From contig JAEDDX010000060.1 of NCBI GenBank assembly GCA_016293615.1, positions 1-14,712 of the forward strand: a DNA stretch of 14,712 bases, written 5' to 3'. The stretch's first letter is position 1. Each line of letters begins with the position of its first letter. Both the position numbers and the translations under genes were made by a program. Shown here piece by piece: positions 1 to 8,070 of this stretch. Source of the DNA: Acetatifactor sp. GTDB taxonomy: Bacteria; Bacillota; Clostridia; Lachnospirales; Lachnospiraceae. The notes under the pieces were generated by a model. The model was not told the DNA's origin, ran no database searches, and worked only from the letters and a program-made list of their open reading frames with translations.

Positions 1-237
1 CGTCTCCTGCTCCGCTTCGCTCTGCCCGTCCGTCTCCTGCTCCGCCGCGGTCCCCGCAGATGTATTCGGATTCTGCATCTTAATCTGCTGTGAGGTCTGC
101 GGCAGGGATTCTGCCGCAGACCTCACACCCGTATCTGTCCGTTCCTTTCCTGCGCAGGCGGAAAGCAGGAAAATGAGTCCCAGGAGGACAAGACTCCTCC
201 TTTTCTTTCTCAGATATCTTCTTGGTTCCGTGTCCAT
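1..237 (-). CDS. Putative lipoprotein, N-terminal 79 residues (runs off window edge)
   Basis: The frame is open from an ATG at 237 to the window edge, so only the first 79 codons are visible and function cannot be assigned. The start is supported by an AGGAGG seven bases upstream. The N-terminus is a lipoprotein signal peptide: basic residues (RRYLRKKRR), a hydrophobic run (LVLLGLIFLL) and a lipobox LSAC with Cys28, so the mature protein should be lipid-anchored outside the membrane. After the cysteine comes a hydrophilic, disordered-looking linker rich in Gln, Glu, Ser and Thr, ending in a repeated EAEQET/AAEQET segment encoded by a duplicated CTCCTGCTCCGC. Such linkers commonly precede a folded extracytoplasmic domain, here outside the window. 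It follows the CofE-like gene, separated from it by a terminator. Confidence 0.8.
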   Translation of the reverse strand, partial: MDTEPRRYLRKKRRSLVLLGLIFLLSACAGKERTDTGVRSAAESLPQTSQQIKMQNPNTSAGTAAEQETDGQSEAEQET

Positions 238-291
238 GTGTTGCCCTCCTTTCCGGACAGCTTCACTGATATGCCGTGCAGACCCCTTCTG

Positions 292-326
292 AAAACACAC
301 AGGGCACCCTGTCCGGATGCCCTGTG
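292..326 (-). terminator. Rho-independent terminator of the CofE-like gene
   Basis: A perfect 9-bp stem (CACAGGGCA at 298-306, TGCCCTGTG at 318-326) with an 11-base loop lies 12 bases past the stop codon of the CofE-like gene. On the minus strand it is followed by TGTTTTC, a short T tract. The loop contains TCCGGACAG, which is exactly complementary to a 9-base segment just upstream of the lipoprotein ribosome site (252-260). Confidence 0.75.
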
Positions 327-337
327 CTTACAAAACA

Positions 338-1531
338 TTAATCGTTTGTATAGTTATCGAAATATCCCTGAATCAGGATGATAGGCGTTCCCTTGTCTCC
401 GGAGCCGGAAGTCAGGTCACACAGAGAGCCGATCAGATCGGTCAACTGTCTGGGTGTAGTACCCTGGGAAGCCATGTTGCCCTTTAAGTCACCGTTCTTT
501 GCCTTGATGCTTTCGGATATTGCCTGCTTCAAAGCTTCGCCGCTTAAGTTCGCGTAGTCGTTATCCGCAAGATACTTCAGCTTCAACTCGTTGGGGGTTC
601 CGATCAGACCGTCCGTGTATGCGGGAGAAACAACAGGGTCAGCGAGCTCCCAGATCTTACCCTGAGGATCCTTGAACGCACCGTCGCCATATACCATTAC
701 TTCCACATGCTTGCCGGTCTCCTTCAGAATCTTTTCCTGAATATCGAGAACCAGCTGCTTACACTCCTTGGGGAACAGCTTGATCTTATCCTCGGTAGAC
801 TTGTTGGAACCAAGAAGACCATACTTCTCGTTGTACCCGCTTCCGTTGATCGGTGCGGTACAGATATCGTCCAGTCCGCATACTACCTTTGCGCCCGCAG
901 CCTTCAGAATACGCTTGGTGCGTGCTCTGGTATGGATATCACAGTTAATGATGCAGTCTGTGTAGTTCAAAATGGTCTTGGCCTGATTTGCAAATACCAC
1001 CTCAACCTCGGCACCGGCCGCAGCAATGATGTCGGAATAATACTGCACATAGTCCACACCGGTGAATTCATGCTTATTCTCGCCGAACAGTTCACGATAC
1101 TTCGCAAGATCAAGCACATCGGAGTAAGGATTGATACCGGCTTCGTCAAGCTGATCGTAGGTGATCAATGCATTGCCAACCTCGTCAGAGGGATAGCTGA
1201 GCATCAAAACGACCTTCTTGCAGCCCATTGCGATACCTTTTAAGTTAATTGCAAAACGATTGCGGGACAGAATCGGGAAAATGACGCCGACGGTACCGCC
1301 GCCAAGCTTGTTTTTCACATCCTCCGCAATATCCTGCACCGTCACATAGTTTCCCTGTGCGCGGGCAACAATGGATTCCGTCAGGGCGATGACATCTCTG
1401 TCTCTAAGTTCAAAGCCTTCGCTCTTTGCAGCCTCCAATACACTTTCAACGGTAATATCAACAAGATTATCTCCCTCGCGAATGATCGGTCCGCGAATTC
1501 CTCTTGATACTGTACCAACTCTTCTTTCCAT
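338..1531 (-). CDS. CofE-like / F420-0:gamma-glutamyl ligase family protein
   Basis: A 397-residue protein of the F420_ligase (CofE) family. Characterised members add L-glutamate to the F420 precursor using GTP. The N-terminal part carries the family pattern RDRDVIALTESIVARAQGNY (residues about 43-61 from the chosen start), matching the 'GDVvvvtsKivSkaEGr' segment of CofE, and later a conserved-looking VMVYGDGAFKDP. It is longer than archaeal CofE (about 250 residues), as often seen in Clostridia. Nothing else in the window belongs to F420 metabolism, so the substrate is unknown and the name describes the fold only. The frame extends to an ATG at 1588, but a TATAAT -10 box lies at 1596-1601, placing the transcription start at about that codon, so I use the ATG at 1531. 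Its ribosome site is modest (GGAAAAG, with AGAAAGG further upstream). It ends at a terminator. Confidence 0.85.
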   Translation of the reverse strand: MERRVGTVSRGIRGPIIREGDNLVDITVESVLEAAKSEGFELRDRDVIALTESIVARAQGNYVTVQDIAEDVKNKLGGGTVGVIFPILSRNRFAINLKGIAMGCKKVVLMLSYPSDEVGNALITYDQLDEAGINPYSDVLDLAKYRELFGENKHEFTGVDYVQYYSDIIAAAGAEVEVVFANQAKTILNYTDCIINCDIHTRARTKRILKAAGAKVVCGLDDICTAPINGSGYNEKYGLLGSNKSTEDKIKLFPKECKQLVLDIQEKILKETGKHVEVMVYGDGAFKDPQGKIWELADPVVSPAYTDGLIGTPNELKLKYLADNDYANLSGEALKQAISESIKAKNGDLKGNMASQGTTPRQLTDLIGSLCDLTSGSGDKGTPIILIQGYFDNYTND

Positions 1532-1595
1532 ATCTTTTCCAAACCTTTCTGTGTTTTTGTCGTGCGGTTTTTTCGGCGCAACAATCATAATTCAC

Positions 1596-1624
1596 ATTAT
1601 AACGGATTTTTCCCCAAAAAGCAA
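1596..1624 (-). promoter_or_regulatory. Sigma-A-type promoter of the CofE-like gene
   Basis: On the minus strand a perfect TATAAT (1596-1601) lies 17 bases from TTGCTT (1619-1624). The predicted start of transcription is near 1588, about 57 bases before the ATG at 1531, which argues against the upstream ATG at 1588 as the translation start. It also means the gene need not depend on readthrough from the permease gene. Confidence 0.7.
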
Positions 1625-1648
1625 GAAATAAGGGAAAACACACGTCTT

Positions 1649-2722
1649 CTACTGCAGCTTCATATCTCCGTCCTTCACCCAGCCGAGCTTTTTGCAGACA
1701 AGGTTCACCAAAGGAGTGATGACTGCAGGTAAAACGATACTGACCAGAAGCAGTCCGATCCACTCAAAGGCTCCGGGCGTGATAGCCTGTGCCCCCAGTT
1801 CCACCGCTGACTCAACCGGTGACACCCAGCCGGTGATCACGCCGATCGGTCCGCAAAGACCGCAGGTACCCATACCCGAATTGATCGGTGCGCCGTTCAT
1901 CTCAAGACGGAAGACACAGGTTGCGATCGGTCCCGTGATTGCAGACGCCACGATGGGTGCGATCCAGATGCGGGGATTCTTCACAATATTCGGCATCTGC
2001 AGCATCGAGGTGCCGAGTCCCTGGGAAACCAGTCCGCCCCATTTATTTTCTTTAAATGACATCACTGCAAATCCGACCATCTGTGCACAGCATCCCGCCA
2101 GTGCGGCTCCGCCGGCAAGTCCGGTCAATGCCAGCACACTGCAGATCGCTGCGGAAGAGATCGGCAGAGTCAGGGCAATGCCCACCAGCACGGAAACTGC
2201 AATCCCCATCCAGAAGGGCTGCAGCTTCGTCGCCTGATCGATCAGGATGCCAAACCCGCTCGCTGCGGTTCCGATGGGAGGCGCAATCAGTTTTGCCAGC
2301 CCTACACCAATCAAAATCGTGACGGCAGGTGTCACCAGTATATCGATCTTGGTTTCCTTGGAAACAGCCTTACCGCACTCAGCCGCAATCACTGCGATGA
2401 TCAAAACTGCCAGCGGGCCGCCGGCGCCGCCTTCCACATTTGCCGCCCAGCCGACTGCCGCCAGAGAGTACAGTACCATTGCATCTGCCTGCAGGGCACG
2501 GCCGATCGCCACTGCCATCGCAGGGCCGGCCACCGCCATCGCGTAAGCGCCGACATCAATCAGCATCTGCACATGCAGCTGCTGCCCCAATGTCTTGATG
2601 ATCGTTCCGATGAGAAGGGAGCAGAACAGACCCTGCGCCATGGCACCCAGGGCATCGATCCCGTAACGCTTTGCTGAGAATACGATGTTCTTTCGTTTTA
2701 AAAATGTCCTTATTCTTACCAT
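1649..2722 (-). CDS. PTS EIIC-like membrane permease (PF13303 type, PfoR-like)
   Basis: A polytopic membrane protein of 357 residues rich in Gly, Ala and Ile. It resembles the PTS_EIIC_2 family (including PfoR-like proteins) of stand-alone permease components. The N-terminus is basic (MVRIRTFLKRKN), then about ten hydrophobic segments follow, with Gly/Pro-rich re-entrant-looking stretches such as MNGAPINSGMGTCGLCGPIG. No EIIA or EIIB domain is fused or encoded nearby, so phosphoryl-dependent sugar transport is not shown. The ATG at 2722 is chosen because GGGGA lies nine bases upstream. The longer frame starts with a GTG at 2755 that has no ribosome site and falls inside an inverted repeat. 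It lies between putP and the CofE-like gene, all in the same direction. The substrate is unknown. Confidence 0.85.
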   Translation of the reverse strand: MVRIRTFLKRKNIVFSAKRYGIDALGAMAQGLFCSLLIGTIIKTLGQQLHVQMLIDVGAYAMAVAGPAMAVAIGRALQADAMVLYSLAAVGWAANVEGGAGGPLAVLIIAVIAAECGKAVSKETKIDILVTPAVTILIGVGLAKLIAPPIGTAASGFGILIDQATKLQPFWMGIAVSVLVGIALTLPISSAAICSVLALTGLAGGAALAGCCAQMVGFAVMSFKENKWGGLVSQGLGTSMLQMPNIVKNPRIWIAPIVASAITGPIATCVFRLEMNGAPINSGMGTCGLCGPIGVITGWVSPVESAVELGAQAITPGAFEWIGLLLVSIVLPAVITPLVNLVCKKLGWVKDGDMKLQ

Positions 2723-2743
2723 TGATTCGTCCCCGTAAAACCA

Positions 2744-2785
2744 ACCTCTGAGCACACGTCAAAAACACGATCGGGGCTCAGAGGT
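2744..2785 (-). terminator. Inverted repeat between putP and the EIIC-like gene (terminator or attenuator)
   Basis: A perfect 10-bp inverted repeat (ACCTCTGAGC at 2744-2753, GCTCAGAGGT at 2776-2785) with a 22-base loop lies 32 bases after the putP stop. On the minus strand it is followed by TGGTTTTAC, only a weak T tract, and then by the ribosome site of the EIIC-like gene. It may end putP transcription or attenuate readthrough into the permease gene. No convincing promoter was found between the two genes. Confidence 0.5.
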
Positions 2786-2817
2786 CTATTCCTATTCATC
2801 CGATATTGATTCTGCTA

Positions 2818-4350
2818 TTATTTGCCGCAGGCTTCTTCGAACTCTTTGATAATCGTCTCATCCGGCTTAGCCGTCAGAAGGCTGACAATTACGATCGCTG
2901 CAAGGCTTACCAAAAATGCAGGAAGCAGTTCATAAATGTTCCATGCGCCTCCCAGAGGACGAACGCAGTACTTCCATACGAAGATCGTTACGCCGCCCGC
3001 AATCATACCGGCAAGTGCACCCTTCTTCGTAGAGCGCTTCCAGAACAGAGCACAGAGCATGACCGCACCGAAAGCACCGCCGAAGCCGGCCCAAGCGAAG
3101 GATACGATTCCGAATACGCTGGAGTTAGGGTCTCTTGCCAGGAAGACAGCAATGACGCTGATTGCGAAAATGGTTCCTCTCGCAATTGCAAGACTCTGTT
3201 TCTCAGTAAGCTTAACCTTGAAGAAATCCTGTACGATATTCTGGCTTACGCTGGATGCCGCAGCCAGCATCTGACTGTCGGATGTGGACATCGTTGCCGC
3301 GAGAATTCCCGCAAGAATGATACCTGCAACCACAGCAGCGAACACGCCATGCTGACTGATGAGGCCTGCAATTTTCACGATAATGGTCTCACTCGCGGAA
3401 CCTTCCAAAAATTCCAGCGCACCGGCCTTGGTCATACCGTAACCGACAACACCGATGATGATTGCTACACTCATTGCGATGACAACCCAGACGGAAGCAA
3501 TTCTTCTGGAGAGAACCAGCTTCTTCTCATCCTTGATTGCCATGAAGCGAAGCAAAATATGGGGCATTCCGAAATATCCGAGTCCCCACGCCATGGTGGA
3601 GATGATAGTAATCGGTCCGTAAGGCGTTGCAGTGTTGCCGGCCATGTCATGCATGGATGTCAGGGAAAGATAGCCTGCCAGGGACTGCGCATTATCTATC
3701 ACAGCATTCACACCACCCGCGGTGGAGATACCAAAGCCAAGCACAACAACCAGTGCGATGGTCATGACACAGCTCTGAATCAGGTCCGTCGTGGAAACGG
3801 CACTGAAACCGCCCATGATGGTATAACACAGAATTACCATAGCTGATGCCACCATCGCAACAGTGTAGTTTACACCGAACAGACTGTTGAACAGCTTTCC
3901 GCATGCCGCAAAGCCGGAGGCGGTATAAGGAATGAAGAAAATGATGATAACAAGAGCCGCAATGGCATTTAAGATCTTCTTATCATCATGATATCTTCTG
4001 GAAAAAAATTCCGGCACCGTGATAGCATTGAGGTTACTGGAGTAACGGCGCAGACGGCGTGCCACCAGATACCAGTTGAACCAGGTACCGATTGCAAGAC
4101 CGAAGGCAGTCCAAAATGCATCACAGACACCCGAAAGATAGGCTACTCCGGGAAGACCCATTAAAAGCCAGCTGGACATATCACTCGCCTCAGCACTCAT
4201 TGCCGTTACGATAGGACCGATCTTTCTTCCTCCCAGATAGAAGTCAGAAGCATTTTCGTTCTTTTTGCTGAACACGAACCCGATTGCAAGCATGACCAGC
4301 AAATACAGAACGATAGCCGCAATAATACAGAAATTGATAGTAGATAACAT
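2818..4350 (-). CDS. putP: Sodium/proline symporter (SSS family)
   Basis: A 510-residue membrane symporter of the solute:sodium symporter family that takes up proline with Na+. E. coli PutP is about 500 residues. Visible signatures: YLGGRKIGPIVTAMSAEASDMSSWLLMGLPG near residues 38-67, containing the PutP Na+-site pair (Asp57 and Ser59, equivalent to Asp55/Ser57); GYFGMPHILLRFMA at 258-271; and MSTSDSQ at 354-360, whose Ser355/Thr356 match the second Na+-site pair. About 13 hydrophobic helices are evident. The start is firm: AGGAGAGGAGAGAGAACG directly precedes the ATG. A promoter lies at 4413-4442. It is first of three same-strand genes (permease and CofE-like protein downstream), although an inverted repeat separates it from them. 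Proline could serve as osmolyte or nutrient. Other SSS substrates cannot be excluded, but the match to PutP is close. Confidence 0.93.
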   Translation of the reverse strand: MLSTINFCIIAAIVLYLLVMLAIGFVFSKKNENASDFYLGGRKIGPIVTAMSAEASDMSSWLLMGLPGVAYLSGVCDAFWTAFGLAIGTWFNWYLVARRLRRYSSNLNAITVPEFFSRRYHDDKKILNAIAALVIIIFFIPYTASGFAACGKLFNSLFGVNYTVAMVASAMVILCYTIMGGFSAVSTTDLIQSCVMTIALVVVLGFGISTAGGVNAVIDNAQSLAGYLSLTSMHDMAGNTATPYGPITIISTMAWGLGYFGMPHILLRFMAIKDEKKLVLSRRIASVWVVIAMSVAIIIGVVGYGMTKAGALEFLEGSASETIIVKIAGLISQHGVFAAVVAGIILAGILAATMSTSDSQMLAAASSVSQNIVQDFFKVKLTEKQSLAIARGTIFAISVIAVFLARDPNSSVFGIVSFAWAGFGGAFGAVMLCALFWKRSTKKGALAGMIAGGVTIFVWKYCVRPLGGAWNIYELLPAFLVSLAAIVIVSLLTAKPDETIIKEFEEACGK

Positions 4351-4412
4351 CGTTCTCTCTCCTCTCCTATGATACTTCTTTGTTTTTTTACAGAAGCATC
4401 AAGCTCTTTGGC

Positions 4413-4442
4413 ATTATACCATGGTAAAGCAATAAAGCGCAA
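4413..4442 (-). promoter_or_regulatory. putP promoter
   Basis: On the minus strand TATAAT (4413-4418) lies 18 bases from TTGCGC (4437-4442), giving a leader of about 55 bases before the putP ATG. The promoter is flanked by a 7-bp inverted pair, CTTTGGC at 4406-4412 and GCCAAAG at 4454-4460, which could be an operator or chance. Confidence 0.65.
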
Positions 4443-4462
4443 TACTAAATATCGCCAAAGCA

Positions 4463-4494
4463 GAAAAACCCTGCCGCTTGGCATGCGGCAGGGT
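4463..4494 (-). terminator. Rho-independent terminator of the EAL protein gene
   Basis: A perfect 10-bp GC-rich stem (ACCCTGCCGC at 4468-4477, GCGGCAGGGT at 4485-4494) with a 7-base loop is followed on the minus strand by TTTTTCTG. It lies about 116 bases beyond the stop codon of the EAL protein gene and just before the putP promoter. Confidence 0.9.
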
Positions 4495-4610
4495 ATCCGT
4501 AACTCACTTCTATTTCATTTTCAGACCAATTCCCGGAGTCTGTTTCCCGAGTTCTTTCTGATGCTGTCAGAAATCCTCATACCGATCATTGATATCTGCT
4601 CCGACGCCCC

Positions 4611-7600
4611 TTAAGCCTGCTTAAAATCATCGTCGGAAACCTGTCGCACCGTGAACACCACATGTGTGACCTTACCGTCTGCATCCCGCTTTCCCGAAAT
4701 CAGGTTCACTTTGGATTTTCCCTTGGTCAGTCCGATAAACCGGCGGCTCGCAATGTCCGTGTCCTTCAGTCTCTCCGGCCATGTGCTGATATCATTAAAA
4801 TCACGCATCCTGTCAATGTATTCCGAATCGGTCAGAAGATCCGCGACCCGAAACAGCGCCTCCTGACAATCCGTAATGCCTTCGGTCACTTGCCGAATCG
4901 CATCATGTCCGTTGATGATCTCATAGGTGTTATCCTCAAGGTCCACATAGAAAGTGGCGTAATAAACTCCCGCAATGGCCCTGATGATATCGTTTCTTTC
5001 CTGCATCTTCTCCTGCTCGGCAAGCAGGGTTCTTGTCTCCTTATCTACATTGCCAAACGCAAGTACGATGGAATCCGCATAATTTGCATCATTGGGCTTG
5101 AAAAACTTCGCATTGAAGTACAAAACATTGCCATCCCTGAATACACGATATGTATAGGTCGAGGAGCTTTTGTTCTCAAGTTCCTTCAGAATATGAGACA
5201 GCTTAGTGACTTCCCGGAATCTCTCGCGGTCCTCTTCATAGACGAAGTGTTCAATGTAATAATCCATGGCCTCTCTGTAACCGGCTCCGATATTGATCTT
5301 GTCAGCCACTCCCTGAGCGTTTCCGCTGTAACGGCAGATGGTAATCTCACCGGAGCGCAGATTCATGGAATATACATCATTGTATTCGTCTGACAAGGCC
5401 TGAATCAATGTCATATACTGCGCCTTCAGTTCCTGCTCCCGATATTTCTTGGCAAATACTTCCTCCTCACCGACTGTCGTGAAGGCGACTGTGGTGCAGA
5501 CTCCCCTTCCGGGCAGCTCTAACCGGAACAGGTCAATGTTCTCATACATATTGCGCACCACATTCCAGACCACATGCGGTCCTTTGATGACACAGCCTTC
5601 TATTTCATGAGGACAGATTCCGCCGAAGCAGTCCCGGTACTTTTTATTCACTGCCAGTCCGGGATATACCTTATGCGCCGTCTCATTGAAGGATACGATC
5701 AGCCCATGCCCATCTACGACATAGACTCCTGATTCATCTTTGTTCTCGTTGGTCAGGTCAACATTATGACAGACTGCCTCAGAAATCGTGTGTTTGGTCA
5801 GATACTCCTCAAATTCATCTGCCGGAATCGGTCTGGAATAATAGAAGCCCTGAACCACATCCGCTCCCAGGGTCTGCAGAAGAGAAAGCTGTTCATCGCT
5901 CTCCACGCCTTCCGCTACCGTCTTAAGGCTCAGACTCTTCGCCAGATTAATACAGGCGGAAAGCACACGCAGTCTCCTCTCCTCATGGATCTGGCGCATG
6001 AACGACATTTCCAGCTTCACAACATCAAGCGGCAGGGTGCCCAGGGTATTCAAGGAAGAATAACCAGTACCGAAATCGTCCAGCTCCACCTGGAAGCCTG
6101 CTTTACGAACCTGCTTCAACAGATTGACAAGTTCACCGATATTGTCAGCAAACAAAGACTCGGTCACCTCGATATGCAGAAAATCAGGCGAAATCCGATA
6201 CTCCTCTACCGGTTCGGAAATTCTCTCCACAAACCCCGGCTGCTGGAAATCCAGCTTGGAAGCATTGACCGAGACAGGAACCACGCTCAGTCCCTTGTCG
6301 ATCCACTTGCGAAGGTTTTCACAGGTCTTCTTCCACACAAATGTATCTGCTTCGGTAATGAAACCGTTCTTTTCAAACAAAGGAATAAACTCCCCTGGCG
6401 ACATAAAACCATACTCGGGATGAATCCAGCGAATCAGGGCCTCCGCACCCACAAGAGCACCGCTCTTGACATCATGCTTCGGCTGATAATATACCTTGAA
6501 CTGCTCCTCACGCAGTGCCGTATGCATATCCAGTTCAATGTTCTGCTGCTGCGTCACCTTATGAAGCAACTCCTCATCAAATTTCGCACAAGACTTGCCG
6601 TACTGGTGCTTGATCGTACGAAGCGCCATCAAAGCTCTGTCGCAAAGTACCGTCACAGGCACCGCATGATCTACATCATCGTAGATACCGAACTTTGTGA
6701 CAAGATTCCTCATTGGAGTATTGTCAAGCATGGTCCGGCAAAACAAAAGCAATTCCTGTTCGTCAATATGCTCGTTATGCTCCATCAGGCTGACGAACTG
6801 GTCTCCGTTGTAGCGGCCGGTCAGAACGCCGTGCTCCATCCCCTTTTTGAGTTCTCTGCCGATGCCGCGCAGGATCTCGTCTCCGACATGCATACCGTAG
6901 CGCTCGTTGATCATTTTAAAATCTTCGATATCCGAGATCACCAGATCATATACGGTATCCGGATTTCTCTTCAGCAGTACTTCGGCATGATGGCAGAATG
7001 CCTGTCTGGTATAGACTCCGGTCAATTCGTCCATCTCCATCACATCCAGCATGGCCGTGGATTCCGTCATCTTAATGACATTGCGGATGCGGCTCTTAAT
7101 GATCCCCGTATTATAAGGCTTAATGACAAAGTCAACCGCTCCGAGATTCAGACATTTCTCTTCTTTCTGCAGATCACTGATACTTGAAGTGACAATAATC
7201 GGAATGTTCTTAAGATACTCCTGCTGTGAAACCTTTTCCAGGAATTCATATCCGTTCATCACAGGCATATTCACATCGAGCATGACAAGGGAGATCTCAT
7301 CGGAATGCTTCTTCAGATACTCCATGCCCTCCGCACCGTTCGAACACTTGAAAACGGTATAGTCATCCTGCAAAATATCAGCAAGCGACTCCCGGTCCGT
7401 TTCACTATCATCAATGACCAGGATACCGCGCTTACTTGTATTAAGGCCGCGAAATGCATCCTGTCCGCTTCTGCCGGAACCATTGTCGGGGGTCTGCGGC
7501 GCATCCTCCATGTCACGGACAAAAATATAAGCAGTCAGCTTGTCAGTCTCGTCCAAATGCGGCAAAATCTCCAGCCTGACATTGCGGTAAGTCTCATCCT

Positions 7601-7922
7601 CCACCCTTGCCTTGCGACGATAATCCACATAGATCGGTTTCAAACCATTCTTGCGAAAAGCATTTCGCAAAAACTGAGTATCCGTGCAGGCTCTGAATCT
7701 CTCCTTATCGTCGGGATGGCATAAGTCTCCCGCGATAAAACAGCGGAATCGCTCTGTAAAAGTGGTCGTCTCGCGCCCCATGGTCGTGTCGCTCCACTCG
7801 TCATCCATCCACTTCACGAGTTCATAAGTGTCATCATCCAGATCCACAAACAGGATCATACGATAATAAGCATTCAGCAACTGTTCAATTGAATGTTGAT
7901 ACGCATCCTTCATTGTCTGCAT
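4611..7922 (-). CDS. PAS-like/receiver/degenerate GGDEF/EAL c-di-GMP phosphodiesterase
   Basis: An 1103-residue cytoplasmic signalling protein. Order from the chosen start: a PAS-like module (about 18-140); a receiver domain (165-285) with acidic Asp171/172, phosphoacceptor Asp216, Thr245 and Lys268; a GGDEF domain (297-450) whose signature is NGDQF at 372-376, so the catalytic Glu is Gln, though Asp331 and Asn339 remain; and an EAL domain (463-712) with Glu494 of EAL, Asn553, Glu585, Asp615/616, Lys636, Glu671 and Gln691. Then come a PAS-like module with a CFGGICPHEIEGC cluster (about 732-820) and two more modules (843-962, 983-1100) resembling the N-terminal one. The EAL residues suggest c-di-GMP hydrolysis, with the GGDEF perhaps sensing GTP. 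The ATG at 7922 has GAGGG upstream; a GTG at 7967 has none and sits at the promoter. No transmembrane helix is seen. Confidence 0.9.
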   Translation of the reverse strand: MQTMKDAYQHSIEQLLNAYYRMILFVDLDDDTYELVKWMDDEWSDTTMGRETTTFTERFRCFIAGDLCHPDDKERFRACTDTQFLRNAFRKNGLKPIYVDYRRKARVEDETYRNVRLEILPHLDETDKLTAYIFVRDMEDAPQTPDNGSGRSGQDAFRGLNTSKRGILVIDDSETDRESLADILQDDYTVFKCSNGAEGMEYLKKHSDEISLVMLDVNMPVMNGYEFLEKVSQQEYLKNIPIIVTSSISDLQKEEKCLNLGAVDFVIKPYNTGIIKSRIRNVIKMTESTAMLDVMEMDELTGVYTRQAFCHHAEVLLKRNPDTVYDLVISDIEDFKMINERYGMHVGDEILRGIGRELKKGMEHGVLTGRYNGDQFVSLMEHNEHIDEQELLLFCRTMLDNTPMRNLVTKFGIYDDVDHAVPVTVLCDRALMALRTIKHQYGKSCAKFDEELLHKVTQQQNIELDMHTALREEQFKVYYQPKHDVKSGALVGAEALIRWIHPEYGFMSPGEFIPLFEKNGFITEADTFVWKKTCENLRKWIDKGLSVVPVSVNASKLDFQQPGFVERISEPVEEYRISPDFLHIEVTESLFADNIGELVNLLKQVRKAGFQVELDDFGTGYSSLNTLGTLPLDVVKLEMSFMRQIHEERRLRVLSACINLAKSLSLKTVAEGVESDEQLSLLQTLGADVVQGFYYSRPIPADEFEEYLTKHTISEAVCHNVDLTNENKDESGVYVVDGHGLIVSFNETAHKVYPGLAVNKKYRDCFGGICPHEIEGCVIKGPHVVWNVVRNMYENIDLFRLELPGRGVCTTVAFTTVGEEEVFAKKYREQELKAQYMTLIQALSDEYNDVYSMNLRSGEITICRYSGNAQGVADKINIGAGYREAMDYYIEHFVYEEDRERFREVTKLSHILKELENKSSSTYTYRVFRDGNVLYFNAKFFKPNDANYADSIVLAFGNVDKETRTLLAEQEKMQERNDIIRAIAGVYYATFYVDLEDNTYEIINGHDAIRQVTEGITDCQEALFRVADLLTDSEYIDRMRDFNDISTWPERLKDTDIASRRFIGLTKGKSKVNLISGKRDADGKVTHVVFTVRQVSDDDFKQA

Positions 7923-7974
7923 ACTGTCCCTCGCTTTTAATAATACAACAAACTCAGAATAACCCACTATGTTT

Positions 7975-8003
7975 AGTATACAGCATTGGACAAAATAATT
8001 CCA
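7975..8003 (-). promoter_or_regulatory. Possible promoter of the EAL protein gene
   Basis: On the minus strand TATACT (7975-7980) lies 17 bases from a poor -35 (TGGAAT, 7998-8003), with a long AT-rich stretch upstream (8004-8070) that could act as an UP element. No clear terminator for the YgiQ gene was seen in this same interval, so readthrough is possible. Confidence 0.45.
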
Positions 8004-8070
8004 GTATTTTTTGTCTTTTTTGGCAATATCTTTTTATTTTTCTGTCATTTTATAGGCATTTATACATATT

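Noticed and set aside
1..60. Short direct repeat CTCCTGCTCCGC as a mobile-element or CRISPR-like repeat
   Set aside because: The two copies encode the repeated EQET linker of the lipoprotein in frame; this is low-complexity coding sequence.
707..1243. A 178-codon plus-strand frame opposite the CofE-like gene
   Set aside because: Antisense shadow without ribosome site or domain.
1532..1588. N-terminal extension of the CofE-like protein from the ATG at 1588
   Set aside because: The TATAAT box lies 8 bases upstream, so the transcript would start at about this codon; there is no ribosome site.
2723..2755. N-terminal extension of the EIIC-like permease from a GTG
   Set aside because: No ribosome site, and the extension falls within the inverted repeat.
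2806..3846. A 346-codon open frame on the plus strand, opposite putP
   Set aside because: It is a shadow of the well-supported symporter gene; its translation is rich in Cys, His and Asn with no known motif.
4351..4410. Riboswitch in the putP leader
   Set aside because: The leader is only about 55 bases, with no structure beyond a polypurine ribosome site.
5766..7187. A 473-codon open frame on the plus strand, opposite the EAL protein
   Set aside because: It is antisense to a protein with intact receiver and EAL motifs, has no recognisable domain, and is explained by codon bias of the minus-strand gene.
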